In this document: piece after piece, positions 34,464 to 45,990 of the stretch
How positions within the stretch are numbered: the first letter of the stretch is position 1
Layout: every line of letters begins with the position of its first letter
Origin: Lophius americanus
Lineage: Eukaryota; Chordata; Actinopteri; Lophiiformes; Lophiidae
Assembly (NCBI GenBank): GCA_037951165.1
Contig: JBBDHG010000097.1
Coordinates: 642,001-706,000, forward strand
DNA length: 64,000 nt
Direction: 5' to 3'
Position numbers and translations under genes: made by a program
Notes under the pieces: model-generated
Seen by the model: the letters and a program-made list of their open reading frames with translations, nothing else
Database searches by the model: none
What the model was told of the DNA's origin: nothing

Positions 34464-35480
34464 TTAGAACAGTGACTGAGCCTCTCTAAGCGACTTTGAG
34501 TAGACCTTTTGGTGTTCCTGAAAGGCTAGCTTGTGGACAGTGAGACCTGAAGCCTTGTAACGCCGCTCAAGGACACGCCCAGCAGCCTTCATTTTCCGTA
34601 GCTCGATGGTTAACCAGGGGGCTGAGCGGGAGAAGGTGACTGTTCTAGTTTTTTCAGGGGCGTGACGATCCAGGATGCTACTCAGGGAGTTATTGTAGAA
34701 ATCTACTGAGTCATTGGCTGATACAAAGTTTGCAGAAAGAAGATGCTGGGGGTCGACTGTCATGATTTCTGGGTTGATGTTTTTCAAATTCCTGAAGTAG
34801 ATTTGACGTTTGGGCTTAGTGAGGTGGGACACAAGTGACAATTCCACGGAGACGTCCTTGTGGTCGGACACACCCAGATCATGAAAGAAGATTGCTGAGG
34901 GGAGCAGAGTCAGTGATGACAAGATCCAGAGTGCGCCCCATGGTGTGGGTGGGGACATCGACAAGTTGCCTGAGATTAAAACAATCCAGTAGTTGGAAAA
35001 ATACGGATGCAAAACGAAATTCAGGGGAGTTGACATTAATGTTCATATCTCCAAGTACTATAATATTGGAAGAGGTTGTGCAAAATGTCAACAAAAGGCC
35101 TGGTTTGGTTTGGGTGGTCGGTAGATTAGAAGTATGGTCATGGAGAAAGGGGGTTTACAATTAAGGGCAGGCATTCAAAAGAAGAGTTCTCTGGCAACAC
35201 CAGTGGCAACAAGTTCAAATCACTGCGGTAGATGACAGACAGACCACCACCACGACCAGTGCTGCGGGCTTTGTGGAGGTAACTTTCTGGAGGTAACAGT
35301 AACCGGCCGGACAGGTCTCATTCAGGACAGAAAAATCATCTCGTTGTTGTCAGGTTTCTGTAAGACACATAATGTCCAGACATTTCTCCAGAAGGTGGTC
35401 ATATATGAGGCATGATTTGTTTGTGAGAGATTGTGTATTAAAGAGTTCGATTTTAATGCTAGATGGAACACTTAGTCTCT
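34464..35480 (-). pseudogene. L2 endonuclease and linker, minus strand
   Basis: Frame 34879-35094 (71 codons) reads NIIVLGDMNINVNSPEF (the GDMN endonuclease motif), LVDVPTHTMGRTLDLVITDS and APLSN. Frame 34464-35036 (190 codons) continues with HDLGVSDHKDVSVELSL (the SDH motif) and the linker KPKRQIYFRNLKNINPEIM, RSAPWLTIELRKMKAAGRVL and LAFQEHQKVYSKSLREAQ. One frameshift lies between them. Upstream frames (CRSTGRGGGLSVIYRSDLN) are broken by stops. Confidence 0.85.
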
Positions 35481-35637
35481 GTATTGGCCGAAGAAGACTG
35501 AAATCCACTCCACGTTTTCTAACCCGCACAGTGAGTAACTTTATGGAGGAAACTCCAGTGCCACTAGTGGGAAAAGTGACAGCATTCTGATGACGCGTTT
35601 GAGACGGTGCGCACGTCAGACCAAAAAACTGACAGAC

Positions 35638-35712
35638 TGGTGTAGGAGTGTTCCGTGGTCAACTGTGTCGAAGGCAGCAGACGGAGGCAGCAGACAAATC
35701 AAGCAGAATGCA
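35638..35712 (-). mobile_element. Second short copy of the L2 breakpoint segment
   Basis: GGTGTAGGAGTGTTCCGTGG and GTCAACTGTG repeat the segment at 33732-33790 and stop at the same L2 base. Both are preceded by CTGACANACT. It contains a small internal duplication (GGCAGCAGAC twice). So the breakpoint itself, with a few flanking bases, is present twice. Confidence 0.75.
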
Positions 35713-35906
35713 CAATGGAGTCTTGTAATTGTTGAATTTCATCAGTTGGGTGACGGAATAATTTATCATCATGCCAGTCGTGGAGACTAGCCCGTTATTA
35801 GCCGTTAGCCATGGATGAGACGCAGAGAGGACGTTAGTAGCCGTTATTTTCATGGAAATGATGCCAAGAAAAAAGCTATCAAACACAGAAACTGATCAAC
35901 ACACAC
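35713..35906. other. Spacer between opposed L2 parts
   Basis: About 190 bases with GTTATTAGCCGTTAGCCATGG and TTAGTAGCCGTTATTTTCATGG, a near repeat of about 20 bases 35-40 bases apart. I cannot assign it to L2. Confidence 0.4.
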
Positions 35907-36300
35907 GCCTACATCACACCATTGGACTCACTGCCACCGCCCTAAACTGGTTTCAATCCTACTTCACCGACAGAACAGAATACATTTCCCATGGAAGTTC
36001 AAGGTCCCGGACACACACCCTCACTTTTGGGGTCCCCCAGGGATCAGTCCTTGGCCCCATTCTCTTCATACTGTAAATGCTCCCCCTTGGCATGTCATCA
36101 GTCGATATGGACTCTCATTCCATATGACACGCATATGACACGCAAATCTACATAAAAACTGACACATGCTCCTCCGCAGCCTCTCCATCGTCGTCGTCAT
36201 CATAATCTCCCCTGTCAACTCTCTGCACTTGTCTGGAGGAGATAAAGGTGCGGATGAAAAACAACTTTCTTCAGTTGAACAGCTCCCTCGCTTAACTCCT
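35907..36300 (+). mobile_element. L2-type LINE (subfamily A), 3'-ward portion, plus strand
   Basis: The frame 35852-36076 reads LHHTIGLTATALNWFQSYFT, DRTEYISHGSSRSRTHTLTF and GVPQGSVLGPILF, the RT palm with an intact GVPQGSVLGP. A stop follows at 36074, and frames beyond give TRKSTXKLTHAPPQP-like and NNFFQLNS-like sequence. A small duplication (CATATGACACGCA twice near 36120-36143) destroys the catalytic box region. The match ends near 36300, so the 3' third of the L2 is missing. Confidence 0.85.
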
Positions 36301-36410
36301 GAAGGAAATTCAAAGGAATCTCGCTACATTTAATTTCTCAGTTCATTTATCCTTACTGGACACACACTCACTCAATCGCACATACAGGTATGAGAAGAGG
36401 GAGAGAAAAG
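36301..36410. other. Unassigned flank of the L2
   Basis: Plus-strand DNA with a CACACACTCACTC run, not matched to L2. Confidence 0.4.
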
Positions 36411-36562
36411 CCGCCCAGTCCAATGTGCAAAATCCTTCATCAACATCTTCTGAATTACTTAAATGAACGTCATGCCAGAATATTATGACAGAAAGGAAGA
36501 TAGCTCAGTCCTCTATGCAAAATACTTCACCAACATCCTCTGAATTACTTAAATTAACATAG
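36411..36562. repeat. Tandem duplication, unit about 89 bp, diverged
   Basis: TGCAAAATCCTTCATCAACA with TCTTCTGAATTACTTAAAT at about 36424-36463 recurs as TGCAAAATACTTCACCAACA with TCCTCTGAATTACTTAAAT about 89 bases later. The two units differ at several bases, so this duplication is older than that in the RTE-like LINE. Confidence 0.75.
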
Positions 36563-36899
36563 TGCATTATGAATATAATGAATATTCTGCCAATGACAAG
36601 GATTCAAATTTTCGACACAAGCCTTCACACCACCCTTCAGAGCTCATTAAGGGGCAGCGCAACCCCCAAACTGAACATGTTTCAGTCACATCCTCTACAT
36701 GGAATGCATAGGAATTTTCTCAGAGAAGACTGTTCCTGAGGTGGGAAAGGGAAATCTATTATCTTGTAAGGGGAGACGCCTCTTGCAGGAATCCTGGAGG
36801 AATGCCAAGGAACAGGAAAAGGATGACTTTGAGAGTCAGTAGGACCAGATTAAAGCCAGGCTATTACACCTGTGGTGAGGTGAAAGAGTTGCCAGAAAG
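36563..36899. other. Unassigned, possibly LINE 5' flank
   Basis: Purine-rich sequence directly upstream of the RT fragment at 36.9 kb. I cannot translate it into a recognisable domain. Confidence 0.4.
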
Positions 36900-36924
36900 C
36901 AGGATTTCCAAGTTGCGTGGGGCA

Positions 36925-37165
36925 TTCGGCTATGATCTGGGAGAAAATCCAGAAAGCCAAGCGAAGTAAGTTAGATCTCCAAATAGTCTGGTTTGACCTT
37001 GCTAATGCCTACGGCTCTCTTTCTCACCAGCTCAAAGCATTTCCAATTGACTGATTCCACATTCTATCATTTATCAAGAGCGTAGTAGGCAACTACTTCA
37101 ACAAGTTCAATGTGTGCTACATAAACCAGGAAGACCCGACCGGTTGGCATCAAGGTGTGGGTAAA
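36925..37165 (+). pseudogene. Non-LTR RT fragment of another LINE type
   Basis: Plus-strand translation reads IWEKIQKAKRSKLDLQIVWF then DLANAYGSLSHQL, FHILSFIKSVVGNYFNKFNV and GWHQG. A V-W-L-D-L-A-N-A-Y-G-S block before P-H-Q-L is seen in a distinct LINE group (not L2 or Rex1) that I cannot name with confidence. A stop follows AFPID, and the catalytic box is absent. About 80 codons remain. Confidence 0.6.
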
Positions 37166-37779
<614 letters not shown>

Positions 37780-38289
37780 TTCCTCCTCACCTCTGTGTCT
37801 TGTCTGTCTCTCTCAGTCTCAGTTTCTCAGATTCAGTTTGGCACCAGGGCCTGGCTATCTGTCACTCTCTCCTCACCTGACTCCACATACTATGACATCT
37901 TCACACCTGGCTCCAATCTGGTTCATCATCACACCTGAAAACTGCTGCATAAGACCCCGGCTCTACAATCCATTCCTCTTCAGATCGTCCATTATCTTCG
38001 TGGTAACAAGGTTTTGACTTTTTTTTTTAGATGTTGTTGACCTGGTATTTCTTGCCCAGGTCCACCACTATGGCTCCTCTAATTCACCTGCTGCGCCCTG
38101 TAATTAGTCCTGTCTGGTCTCCGAGAATTCAGATCTGCCCGGCTGTCTGCCTTGCTCCTGCACTAGAGTCATTTGTTAATTAAAGTATTTTTTTGTTCTA
38201 CTTTACCTGGCTTCCGGGTATTTTAGTTATGCACTTTGGGTCCAATAAAGAACTGGTTTATACAATAACAGAACAATCTGACAACAAAA
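37780..38289 (+). promoter_or_regulatory. Probable 5' LTR / leader of the Gypsy element
   Basis: The region directly upstream of gag is pyrimidine-rich, with CACCTG-rich blocks, a weak TATA-like GCATAAGACC (about 37948-37957) and AATAAAG (about 38243), followed by ACAGAACAATCTGACAAC just before the gag start. This is the layout of a Ty3/Gypsy LTR and leader. No second LTR is in the window, so the boundaries cannot be set by comparison. Confidence 0.35.
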
Positions 38290-38955
38290 ATGGATCCAGC
38301 AGACTCAAACTGAGAAATATTCCACCTGCAGCATGCCCTCTCTAGCCATGGAACTTTCTCGGAAGACAAGATCAATCATTACAGGAATTATCTGAAAAAA
38401 AATGGATCATGGACCAGCAATTAACCTCTATGCTCTCTTCCTCTGCTCCTCCAGCACCACTAGAAGCACCTGCAGTTCACACCTCTTCACCATTTGCCAC
38501 CAGCTCTCTTCAGGAAAAAGCAGTATAATAATCCTATGCCACTGACCCTGAACCATTTAATGGTGATCTCGGAAGGTGTGGAGGATTCTTATTACAATGC
38601 TCTAGTGTTTAAGCAAAGAGCCCACACGTTTTGCTCTGATATGTCCGTGGACTATTTTGTCCCGGGTTTATTGAGAGGTAGAGCTCTGGCATGGGCTGAG
38701 GCAGCGTATGGTGGTTCTGACCTGCTAATTGAGTATGAAAGGGTTAGGGTTAGGGGTTTTGTGGAGTTTTGGACACTGGCTGCGGACTCATTGAATGACC
38801 AGATGGAATGAGGAGGCACTGCGAGAAGTGTTCGTGAAGGGGTTAAATGACCAGTTAAAGGATGAGTTGGCTTCTCGGGATGACCCAGCGGATCTTCAGG
38901 CTTCAGTGTCACTGACCATTCGCCTCCACAACCGTTTGAGGGAGCGCAGATGAGA
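38290..38955 (+). pseudogene. Gypsy gag remnant
   Basis: Starts at ATG 38290 (MDPADSN, then a TGA at 38311). The best piece is 38494-38811 (105 codons), with LTLNHLMVISEGVEDSYYNA, VFKQRAHTFCSDMS, DYFVPGLLRGRALAWAEAAY and VEFWTLAADS. After a frameshift come FVKGLNDQLKDELASRDDPA and LTIRLHNRLRERR. These match the capsid region of teleost Ty3/Gypsy elements. The nucleocapsid zinc knuckle is absent. The spot VRVRGF is encoded by GGGTTAGGGTTAGGGG, a telomere-like run in place of the usual capsid sequence. Confidence 0.85.
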
Positions 38956-40600
38956 GGTCTGGCAAATTCTCATTCATTCGATTACAGGCTGGAGTCCTTT
39001 GAAATCTGCTCTGTCTCTTCCGGAACTTGCTTTAACACACCAGTAACTAAAACTACAGATCTGTCCATTCATGAAGAATGCCATTACCTTGGAGAGGTGT
39101 TTGGTAAGGACAGTGGTGTCTCCCTCCCTCCTCACAGACCCTATGACTGTGCCATAGACCGGTTGCTAGGGGCTCTGCTACCTTCCAGGTGCCTGTAGAA
39201 CCTGTCTCTACCTGAACGTGAGGCGATTGAGAAATACATCAGGGAGTCTCTGGCTGCTGGTACTATAAGTTCCTCCTCATCTCCTCTGGGTGCTGGGTTT
39301 TTCTTTGTGGCCAAGAAGGATAAGACTCTGCGTCCATGCATAGATTTTCGTGGCGTCAATAACATCACTGTTAAGAACAAGTATCCTTTACCGTTAATCA
39401 CATCTGCTTTTGAGCCTTTGCAAGGAGCCACTATTTTTACTAAACTGGATTTGATGAATGCTTATCACCTGATGAGGATAAGGGAGGGGGACGAATGGAA
39501 AACAGCCTTCAACAAACCACTGGGCTATTTTGAATATTTGGTCATGCCCTCTGGATTAACAAACGCCCAACTTTCTTTCAATCCCTGGCCAATTATGATT
39601 TAAGGGACTATTTGAACCAGTTTTTGTCTATGTTGATGAAATTTGGATTTTTCCAAGTCTCTTGAGGAACACCTTTTGCATATCTCTCTGGCGCTGCAGA
39701 GGCATTTGGAGAACCGGCTATTCTTCAAGGCGGAGAAATGTTTGTTCCATGCAAAATCAATTACTTTTTGGGCTATGTTCTGAAGAGTGCGGATGAAGAC
39801 GGACCCTGAGAAAATCAAAGATATTGCCAAGTGGCCTAAACCGGGGACTCAGAAGTAGTTACAAAGATTCCTGGGCTTTGCTCATTTCTACCGTAGGTTC
39901 ATAAACATTTCAGCAGATTGGCATCTCCCCTAAACTAAATTAATTTCATCTTCCATCCCTTTTGTGTAGAATCCTGAAGCTGCTGAAGCATTTTCACACC
40001 CGAAGTGTCTCTTCCTCTCAGTACCAATTTTGGTCCAGCCAGACACCTCAAAGTAGTTTATTGTGGAAGTGGATGCGTCAGACTCTGGAATTGGAGCTGT
40101 GCTCTCCCAACGCTCTGTCCCCGAACAAAAACTTCAACCCTGTGCTTTCTTCTCCACGAAATTTTCCCCAGCAGAAAGGAACTATGACGTTGGAAATCTT
40201 GAACTTCTGACAGTGAAGTTGACACTGGAAGAATGGAGGCATGGTTGGAGGGTACTGAGCAGCTTTGATTATTTGGACGGACCACAAAAACCTTGAATAC
40301 ATCCGTTCTGCAATAGGTTTAATTTTACTCTTACCTATCGTCCTGGTTCTAGAAATGTTAAACCGTTTGCTCTCTCTCGCTAGTTCTCTTCGGAAGAAGA
40401 CACTTCAGAACCAAGGCCAATCCTTCCTCCATCCACTGTGGTGGCAGCCCTTACTTGGGAGATTGAGTCTTTTGTGAAAGAATCTCACGGGGTCTCAGCC
40501 TAGTCCAGCAAACGGTCCCCCTGATCGTCAATTTGATCCTGACTCTGTCCGATCCTAGGTAATGCAGTGGGCACCCACATCCCGTTTGCCTGTGATCCTG
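38956..40600 (+). pseudogene. Gypsy pol remnant (RT, RNase H, start of integrase side)
   Basis: Little of the protease remains. RT follows: PPHRPYDCAIDRLLGA, LPEREAIEKYIRESLAAG, FVAKKDKTLRPCIDFRGVNN, ITVKNKYPLPLI and FTKLDLMNAYHLMRIREGDE. The catalytic box is YVDE (39629-39640) instead of YVDD. Then come LEEHLLHISLALQRHLEN, KIKDIAKWPKPGTQK, FLGFAHFYRRFI and the RNase H start VEVDASDSGIGAVLSQRS (about 40060-40115). At least six stops and several frameshifts occur. The match fades near 40600 before any integrase core, and no 3' LTR follows. The element is dead and 3'-truncated. Confidence 0.88.
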
Positions 40601-40969
40601 GTAATGTATACATGGAAATAAGACCGTCAGCTACAAAATCTATTTTGTTGTCGCTTTTGGTACTGTGTGTGTCATTTTTACCTTTATTTTTTGTATACCA
40701 AATGTTGATTAGGGTTTTATTCTATGTCCCATGACCACAGGATGCAGGAGTTAAGTGAAGCCTAACATGGCTAATCAAAATATCATGAAAAAGGGGTCTA
40801 GGGGTGCATGACCTTAAAGTTTCTTTTGTAAATGCTTCTGTTGTTTTTGCGACTTTTGCATCATGTTTTTCTCAATGTGTTGAGTTGTGGCGTTTGCAGA
40901 ACACAGGGCGTTTTCAGAGCCTTTTCACAAAATCTACTACCCTCTGTCCTGACTACTGCCCACAACCTC
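40601..40969. other. No gene seen
   Basis: Unassigned sequence between the Gypsy remnant and a LINE fragment. Confidence 0.5.
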
Positions 40970-41250
40970 CTCATCTATGTAGCAAGCAACAGTCGGCAGT
41001 ATGGGGGCTCCACATACCTTCAGAAACAACACTGCTACATGGCTATCATTGCTACATCCAGAAGTTCTTTGATGATTTAGACATTGTTGGATATATTTCA
41101 GAGGCGACCAGGCTGGCGTACAGAAAAACGATCATAGATTCTGTGGTCTGCAGTGGGGGCAATCACCTATTAATTAGTAATTAGGTTAGTGAGACGAGGG
41201 AATTGGTCATTGACATCTGCAGGAGGACCTAACACAATGCACTGGTGAAT
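40970..41250 (+). pseudogene. Rex1-like LINE RT fragment
   Basis: The frame 40804-41184 reads KFFDDLDIVGYISEATRLAY, RKTIIDSVVCSGGNHLLIS and, beyond the stop, ETRELVIDICRRT. Rex1-like LINEs have FSDDSAIVGCI, then WCGDNHLLLN and KTKELVIDFRR at the same spacing. The catalytic FSDD appears as FFDD here, keeping both Asp residues. The neighbouring domains are missing. Confidence 0.75.
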
Positions 41251-42582
41251 AGCTCGGATTTGAATATTGAACAGGTAAACTCAAGTGGGGCCAATGTCAT
41301 CAGCACAAGCTGAGTGTCCTTTGGAGTACACTAGACTACAACCATTCATCTACCTCACACAAACTACACAAACTATACTTTTTATACTTTGATTACTTAC
41401 TTTACTTTGATTACTACTAGCCCGTTAAACCTATGCAATTCAAATTTGGTCAGGAAAGCCAAAACCATTTGGAGATCCATTGTGGTAAAGTATATGAGTT
41501 TTTGAAGAATAATGTGGTGAAGGACATCATAACTCCACTATAGATAGTCCACCAAATACAAGATTGATTAATTGGACCTGAACTGAACTGGACCTGTCGG
41601 ATCTTCTTTTGGGGAGCTGATCACCATTTGGCATATGTGTTTGCTTCTGAAATTACACTGCAATCTTTCTGGACTTGACTTAGTTAGACTTTGATCCTTT
41701 GTTGTCTCTCATTTTTAGAGTATAAAAGTTGTACATATATATGTGAATGCTGCTCTTGTAGCCATGCCCCTGCGGATTTTGGATCTCAATGAGGATTTTA
41801 CTTGGAAAAAATAAGAGATATGTATCAGAGATGTATATATACATAAGCAAAAGAACATGAGACCAAAAACATGTTATAATAAACATCTCATGGTTGATAC
41901 TGTTGAATGGATTCAGGACTTACTACTTATTACTCATTTGTTTGTTTACATATGAAAACCAACTGAAATCAATATTGTACTTCTGTCTGTCTGAGGTCTA
42001 AAGTCAGCTAATATTGAGTCAGTGTAGAGTGTAAAGTTTAAAAGCAAATCACTTGAGTAAGTAAGTACAGTAAAGTGAGTTCAATACAAGAGTACAACAT
42101 ATTTTAATGTTTGTAAATTTTTTTATATATTATATTTAATTACATTAGACTTTAGAAAACATTCTTTGACAGATGGCCCTCGTTCGTATGTGCTTTGCAC
42201 TTGCTGACGTTTTTTTGTATGATGTTTTTGGACTGCTTATTCGGTGTCTACTGTGTCAAGTTCACCAGTCCTGCATCCTCTCTCCCTCTGCTGCAGCCTT
42301 GTGACTTTCCTCGACCAGCGACACGTCTGACAAGCAGGGTCAATTTTGCCACAATTTACACCTAGCTCCAAGGTCAATGTATGGTTGCACATTTTTGAAA
42401 GTAAAAAGTTAGGTTTTTTTTTCACTTTTTAACGCAGGATGAAAATATTCACATTTCTTTTTATTATTGTTTATAGGTTTAGTGTTTATTTAAACAGTAT
42501 TGTCGTCATTTAAACTTTACTGTATTGTCTTTGTACTAAATGCGTATTGTGTGTTTAACGTTAATGAATATGTAAATTATAT
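41251..42582. other. No gene seen
   Basis: AT-rich unique-looking sequence of about 1.3 kb without recognisable features. Confidence 0.5.
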
Positions 42583-43132
42583 AAATCAATCAAGCAATTT
42601 TTATTTATATAGCGCCAATTCACAACAACATTTGTCTCAAGGTGCTTTCTAGAAAGAGCAGGTCTAGACCAAAGTCTTTATATAATTATCTACAGAGACC
42701 CAGCAAATTCCTCCTTGAGCAAGCATTGGCGACAATGGCGAGAAAAAAAAATGCCTTTTTAACGGGCAGAAACCTCGAGCAGATCCAAAACTCAGGGTGG
42801 ACGGCCTACTGCAATGACCGGTCGGGTTTGAAAAAATAGAGACGAAGAGAGAAAGAAAAAGACACGGGTGAGGAGAAATACAGATGGGGAGGAAAGCAGC
42901 ACAGACATCAGCTATAATCCAGGTTGATAATAGCATTAATATTAATGTAACATTTAGCAATAGCTTATGGGGAAATACTATACAATAATAAGAATAATAA
43001 AAATAATAACCATCATCATGAGGATCTTGGGATCAGTGGACATTGAGGAGGTCCACAGCAACAGATGCAGTCACCAACCATGTGACCCTACATGTCGAGA
43101 AAACACAAAGACTCCAGGGAAGAAGTCAAGTT

Positions 43133-43228
43133 TGTAACATGCATTAATCCATTAACATGTATTAATCCATTTAACATGTATTAATCCAGTGACATGCATA
43201 AATCCAGTAACATGCAATAATCCAGTAA
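43133..43228. repeat. 18-bp minisatellite in the L2 3' region
   Basis: Five to six units of the type GTAACATGCATTAATCCA with slight variation. The L2 copy at 24.6-25.4 kb has only one such unit (ACATGCATTAAAG, near 24770), so the array grew after this L2 inserted or in its subfamily. Confidence 0.85.
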
Positions 43229-43358
43229 AATGCATTAAAGTGAGGGGGATGTATAAAGAGAGACAGTGAGAGAGGAAGAAAGAAAAGCTCAGTGCATCGT
43301 GGGAGATCCCCTAGCAGTCTTAACCTGCAGCATAGCTAAGAGCTAGCTTATGCCAGCC

Positions 43359-44426
43359 TTAATTATAAACTCTATCATAAAGGAAAGTTTCAAGCCTACT
43401 TTTAAATGTAGAAAGGGTTTCGGCTCCCTGAACCAAGATTGGGAGATGGTTCCACAGGAGAGGAGCCTGATGGCTGAAAGCTCTGGCTCCCATTTTTCTT
43501 CTGGAGACTCTAGGGACTACAAGTAACCCTGCATGCTGGGAGCCAGAGTTCTGATTGGACAATAAGGAACTATTAGCTCCGTCAGATATGTTGGTGCCTG
43601 ACCGTTAAGGGCTTTGTAAGTGAGCACAAGGATTTTTGAATTTGATTCTAGATTTTACCAGGAGCCAATGAAGGGAAGCTAATACAGGAGAGATATGTTC
43701 TCTTAACCTGGTTCTGGTCAGCACACGTAATGCAGCGTTCTGGATCAGCTGGAGGGGCTTCAGAGACTTAATGGGAATATCTATTAGTAAGGTATTACAA
43801 TAATCCAGCCTGTAAGTAACAAATGCATGAAGTAACTTTTCTGCTTCTTTTTGCAACAGAATGTGCCGTATTTTAGAAATATTACGCAGATGAAAAAAGG
43901 CAGTCCTAGAAATCTGTTTCATGTGGGAGTCAAAGGACATATCCTTATCAAATATAACTCCCAGGTTCTTCACAGTGGTGCTTGAGGCCAAGGTGATACC
44001 ATCAAGAGTAGTTATATTATCAGATAAATTGTTTCTTAGGTGTTTGGGTCCCAACACAATAACTTCAGTTTTATCAGAATTTAATAATAAAAAGCTGCAG
44101 GTCATCCAAGTCTTAATGTCTTTAAGAAACGCTTCTAAATTGGATAAGTTATTAGATTCACCTGGTTTCATTGAAAAGTACATTTGTGAATCATCTGCAT
44201 ACTGAAAGTTCATGGAGTGTTACCTGATATTGTTGCCTAAAGGGAGCAAATATAATGTGAATAAAATTGGCCCAAGCACAGATATCTGGGGAACTCCGTG
44301 GGTAACTTTGCTATGCATGGAAGATGTATTGTTAACAGATACAAACTGAGATCCACATAAATATGACTTATACCAATTTAATGCAGTGTCTTTCATGCCA
44401 ATTATTATTGTTACGGAGAAAATCAC
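43359..44426 (-). pseudogene. L2 RT palm and ORF2 C-terminus, minus strand
   Basis: Frame 44220-44426 reads KDTALNWYKSYLCGSQFVSV and HGVPQISVLGPILFTLYLLP, where the Gly of GVPQGSVLGP is Ile. Frame 43605-44213 (202 codons) has FQYADDSQMYFSMKPGE with both catalytic Asp residues, LNSDKTEVIVLGPKHLRN, TTVKNLGVIFDKDMSFDSHM and TRLREHISPVLASLHWLLVK. Frame 43359-43562 gives the end, QHAGLLVVPRVSRRKMGARA and LPILVQGAETLSTFKSRLE. Frameshifts lie between the pieces. Confidence 0.88.
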
Positions 44427-44830
44427 AGAATTGTTCGGCTACCATTTTCTCTAAGATTTTAGAGAGGAAGGGAAGGTTAGATATCGGCCCGTAATTTGAT
44501 AAAAGCCTCAGGATCAAGTGTCGGCTTTTTAAGCAATGGTCTGATTATGGCTGTTTTAAAGGACTTTGGTACGTAGCCAGAATTTAAAGACAGATTGATG
44601 ATTTCTAATAGGGAATTGCTGACTAAGGGTAAACTTTCTCTAAGTAGACTAGTTGGGATTGGGTCTAGGAGACAGGTTGTTGTTTTGGATAAGGAAATAA
44701 GGGAAGTTAATTGTTTCAGATCATTAGGAGTCAAGCGGTGTAGATCTGCTCCAGGTCTATCTGTTGTTTCCAAGCACATAGTCCTGGGGTGTAATCTTGA
44801 GCCAATTGAAGGCTAGAGGTTATGGATCTT
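44415..44830 (-). pseudogene. L2 RT N-terminal part with a deletion, minus strand
   Basis: Frame 44477-44779 (100 codons) reads GADLHRLTPNDLKQLTSLIS, TTCLLDPIPTSLLRESLPLV and TAIIRPLLKKPTLDPEAF. Further along KILEKMVAEQFCDFL follows, and then the sequence jumps at about 44410 to the palm. The FQSGFR and LDLSAAFDTIDHQ motifs, present in the 20.2-20.4 kb copy, are deleted here. Confidence 0.85.
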
Positions 44831-45239
44831 GTCACTAATACTTATAATTTTGTCATTAAAAAAACTCATAAAGTCATCGCTACTAAGGGTTCTAGGAATA
44901 CGGGGCTCAATAAAGCTCTGACTGTCAGTCAGCCTGGCTACAGTGCTGAACGAAAACCTGAGGTTTTTTTTATTTTCCTCTATCAGAGCAGAGAAATAGG
45001 CCTCTCTGGTGCAGTGGTTGGCTCTCTTATATTTTTAATGCTATCTTGCCAGGCTAATCGGGACTCAGTAAGTTTAGTGTGTTGCCTTTTTCATTCTATT
45101 TCATGTGTTGTTTGTTTGAGGTTTCGAATAAGGTTATTAAACCATGGAGCTGCTTTCCTCTGTTTCACACTCTTCTTTTTTAGGGGGGCTATAGAGTCCA
45201 GGATTAAACTCAGTGAGCTTGCAGCCCAATCAACAAAAT

Positions 45240-45990
45240 AATCAATTTGCCCAGGACGTTAGAGTCAGATTTTTTTAAGTTGAGACATGCAACTGAACTC
45301 AGGGCAGATGGAATAGATTCTTTAAATTTTATTACAGCTTCTTCAGATATATTTCTAGAGTAGAAAGAGTTTTCTATTGGCGAGTTAGCATTGCAAATTC
45401 AAAAGTTATCAAACAGTGGTCTGATGGCAGTGGATTCTGTGGATGAACTACTACTCTTTTTAAACATCAATGTCGTAAGTCAGGACTAAATTCAAGGTGT
45501 GATTAAAACAGTGAGTGGGCTCATTAACACACTGACTGAAACCAACACCGTCTAATATTAAGTTAAACGTGGCACCGAGACTATCTCTGCCTTTATCTTT
45601 GTGAATGTTAAAGTCACCTACAATAAACGTTTTATCTGTCTTAAGGACTAGGTTTGATAGAAAATCAGAGAACTCATTTAAAAATTCGGATTATGGGCCA
45701 GGAGCCCATTACACTATGACAAATATAAATGGCGGTTGATACTTCCAGGTTTGATTTGTAAGACTGAGAGTATGGCTTTCAAATGAGTTACAGTCAGGTT
45801 TGGGTTTAGGACTAAATGGTAAACTGGAGTTAAATATGGCTGCAACTCCACCTCCGCGGCCTGTGCTTCTAGTTATATGATTATTAATATGAGTAGCGGG
45901 GGTAGATTCATTTAAACTAACTTATCCCTCCTCACACAGCCAGGTCTCCGTCAGACAGAATAAATCAATTTGATGATCTAAAATAAGATA
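45240..45990 (-). pseudogene. L2 endonuclease remnant, minus strand
   Basis: Minus-strand translation gives GGVAAIFNSSLPFSPKPKPD, CNSFESHTLSLTNQTWKYQP, FLNEFSDFLSNLVLKTDKTF, IVGDFNIHKDKGRDSLGATF (the GDFN motif) and FSQCVNEPTHCFNHTLNLVL. This is an APE-type endonuclease. Stops occur in the WRPPGP*SEF region and before the SDH motif region, so it is broken. Confidence 0.8.

Larger units (their letters stand above)
33731..35600 (-). mobile_element. L2-type LINE (subfamily A), 5' portion, minus strand
   Basis: Reads right to left on the minus strand: start of ORF2 and endonuclease (about 35500-34880), linker, then the RT N-terminus and the motif FHTVDHGILLH, where it stops at about 33733. The remaining RT appears in the opposite orientation from about 35907. 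Base for base, the minus part ends at CTCCTACACC and the plus part begins with the next L2 bases (GCCTACATCACACC). Confidence 0.88.

Noticed and set aside
38290..40600. Endogenous retrovirus
   Set aside because: gag and pol match Ty3/Gypsy retrotransposons, and I see no envelope gene. The element is truncated in pol and heavily broken.
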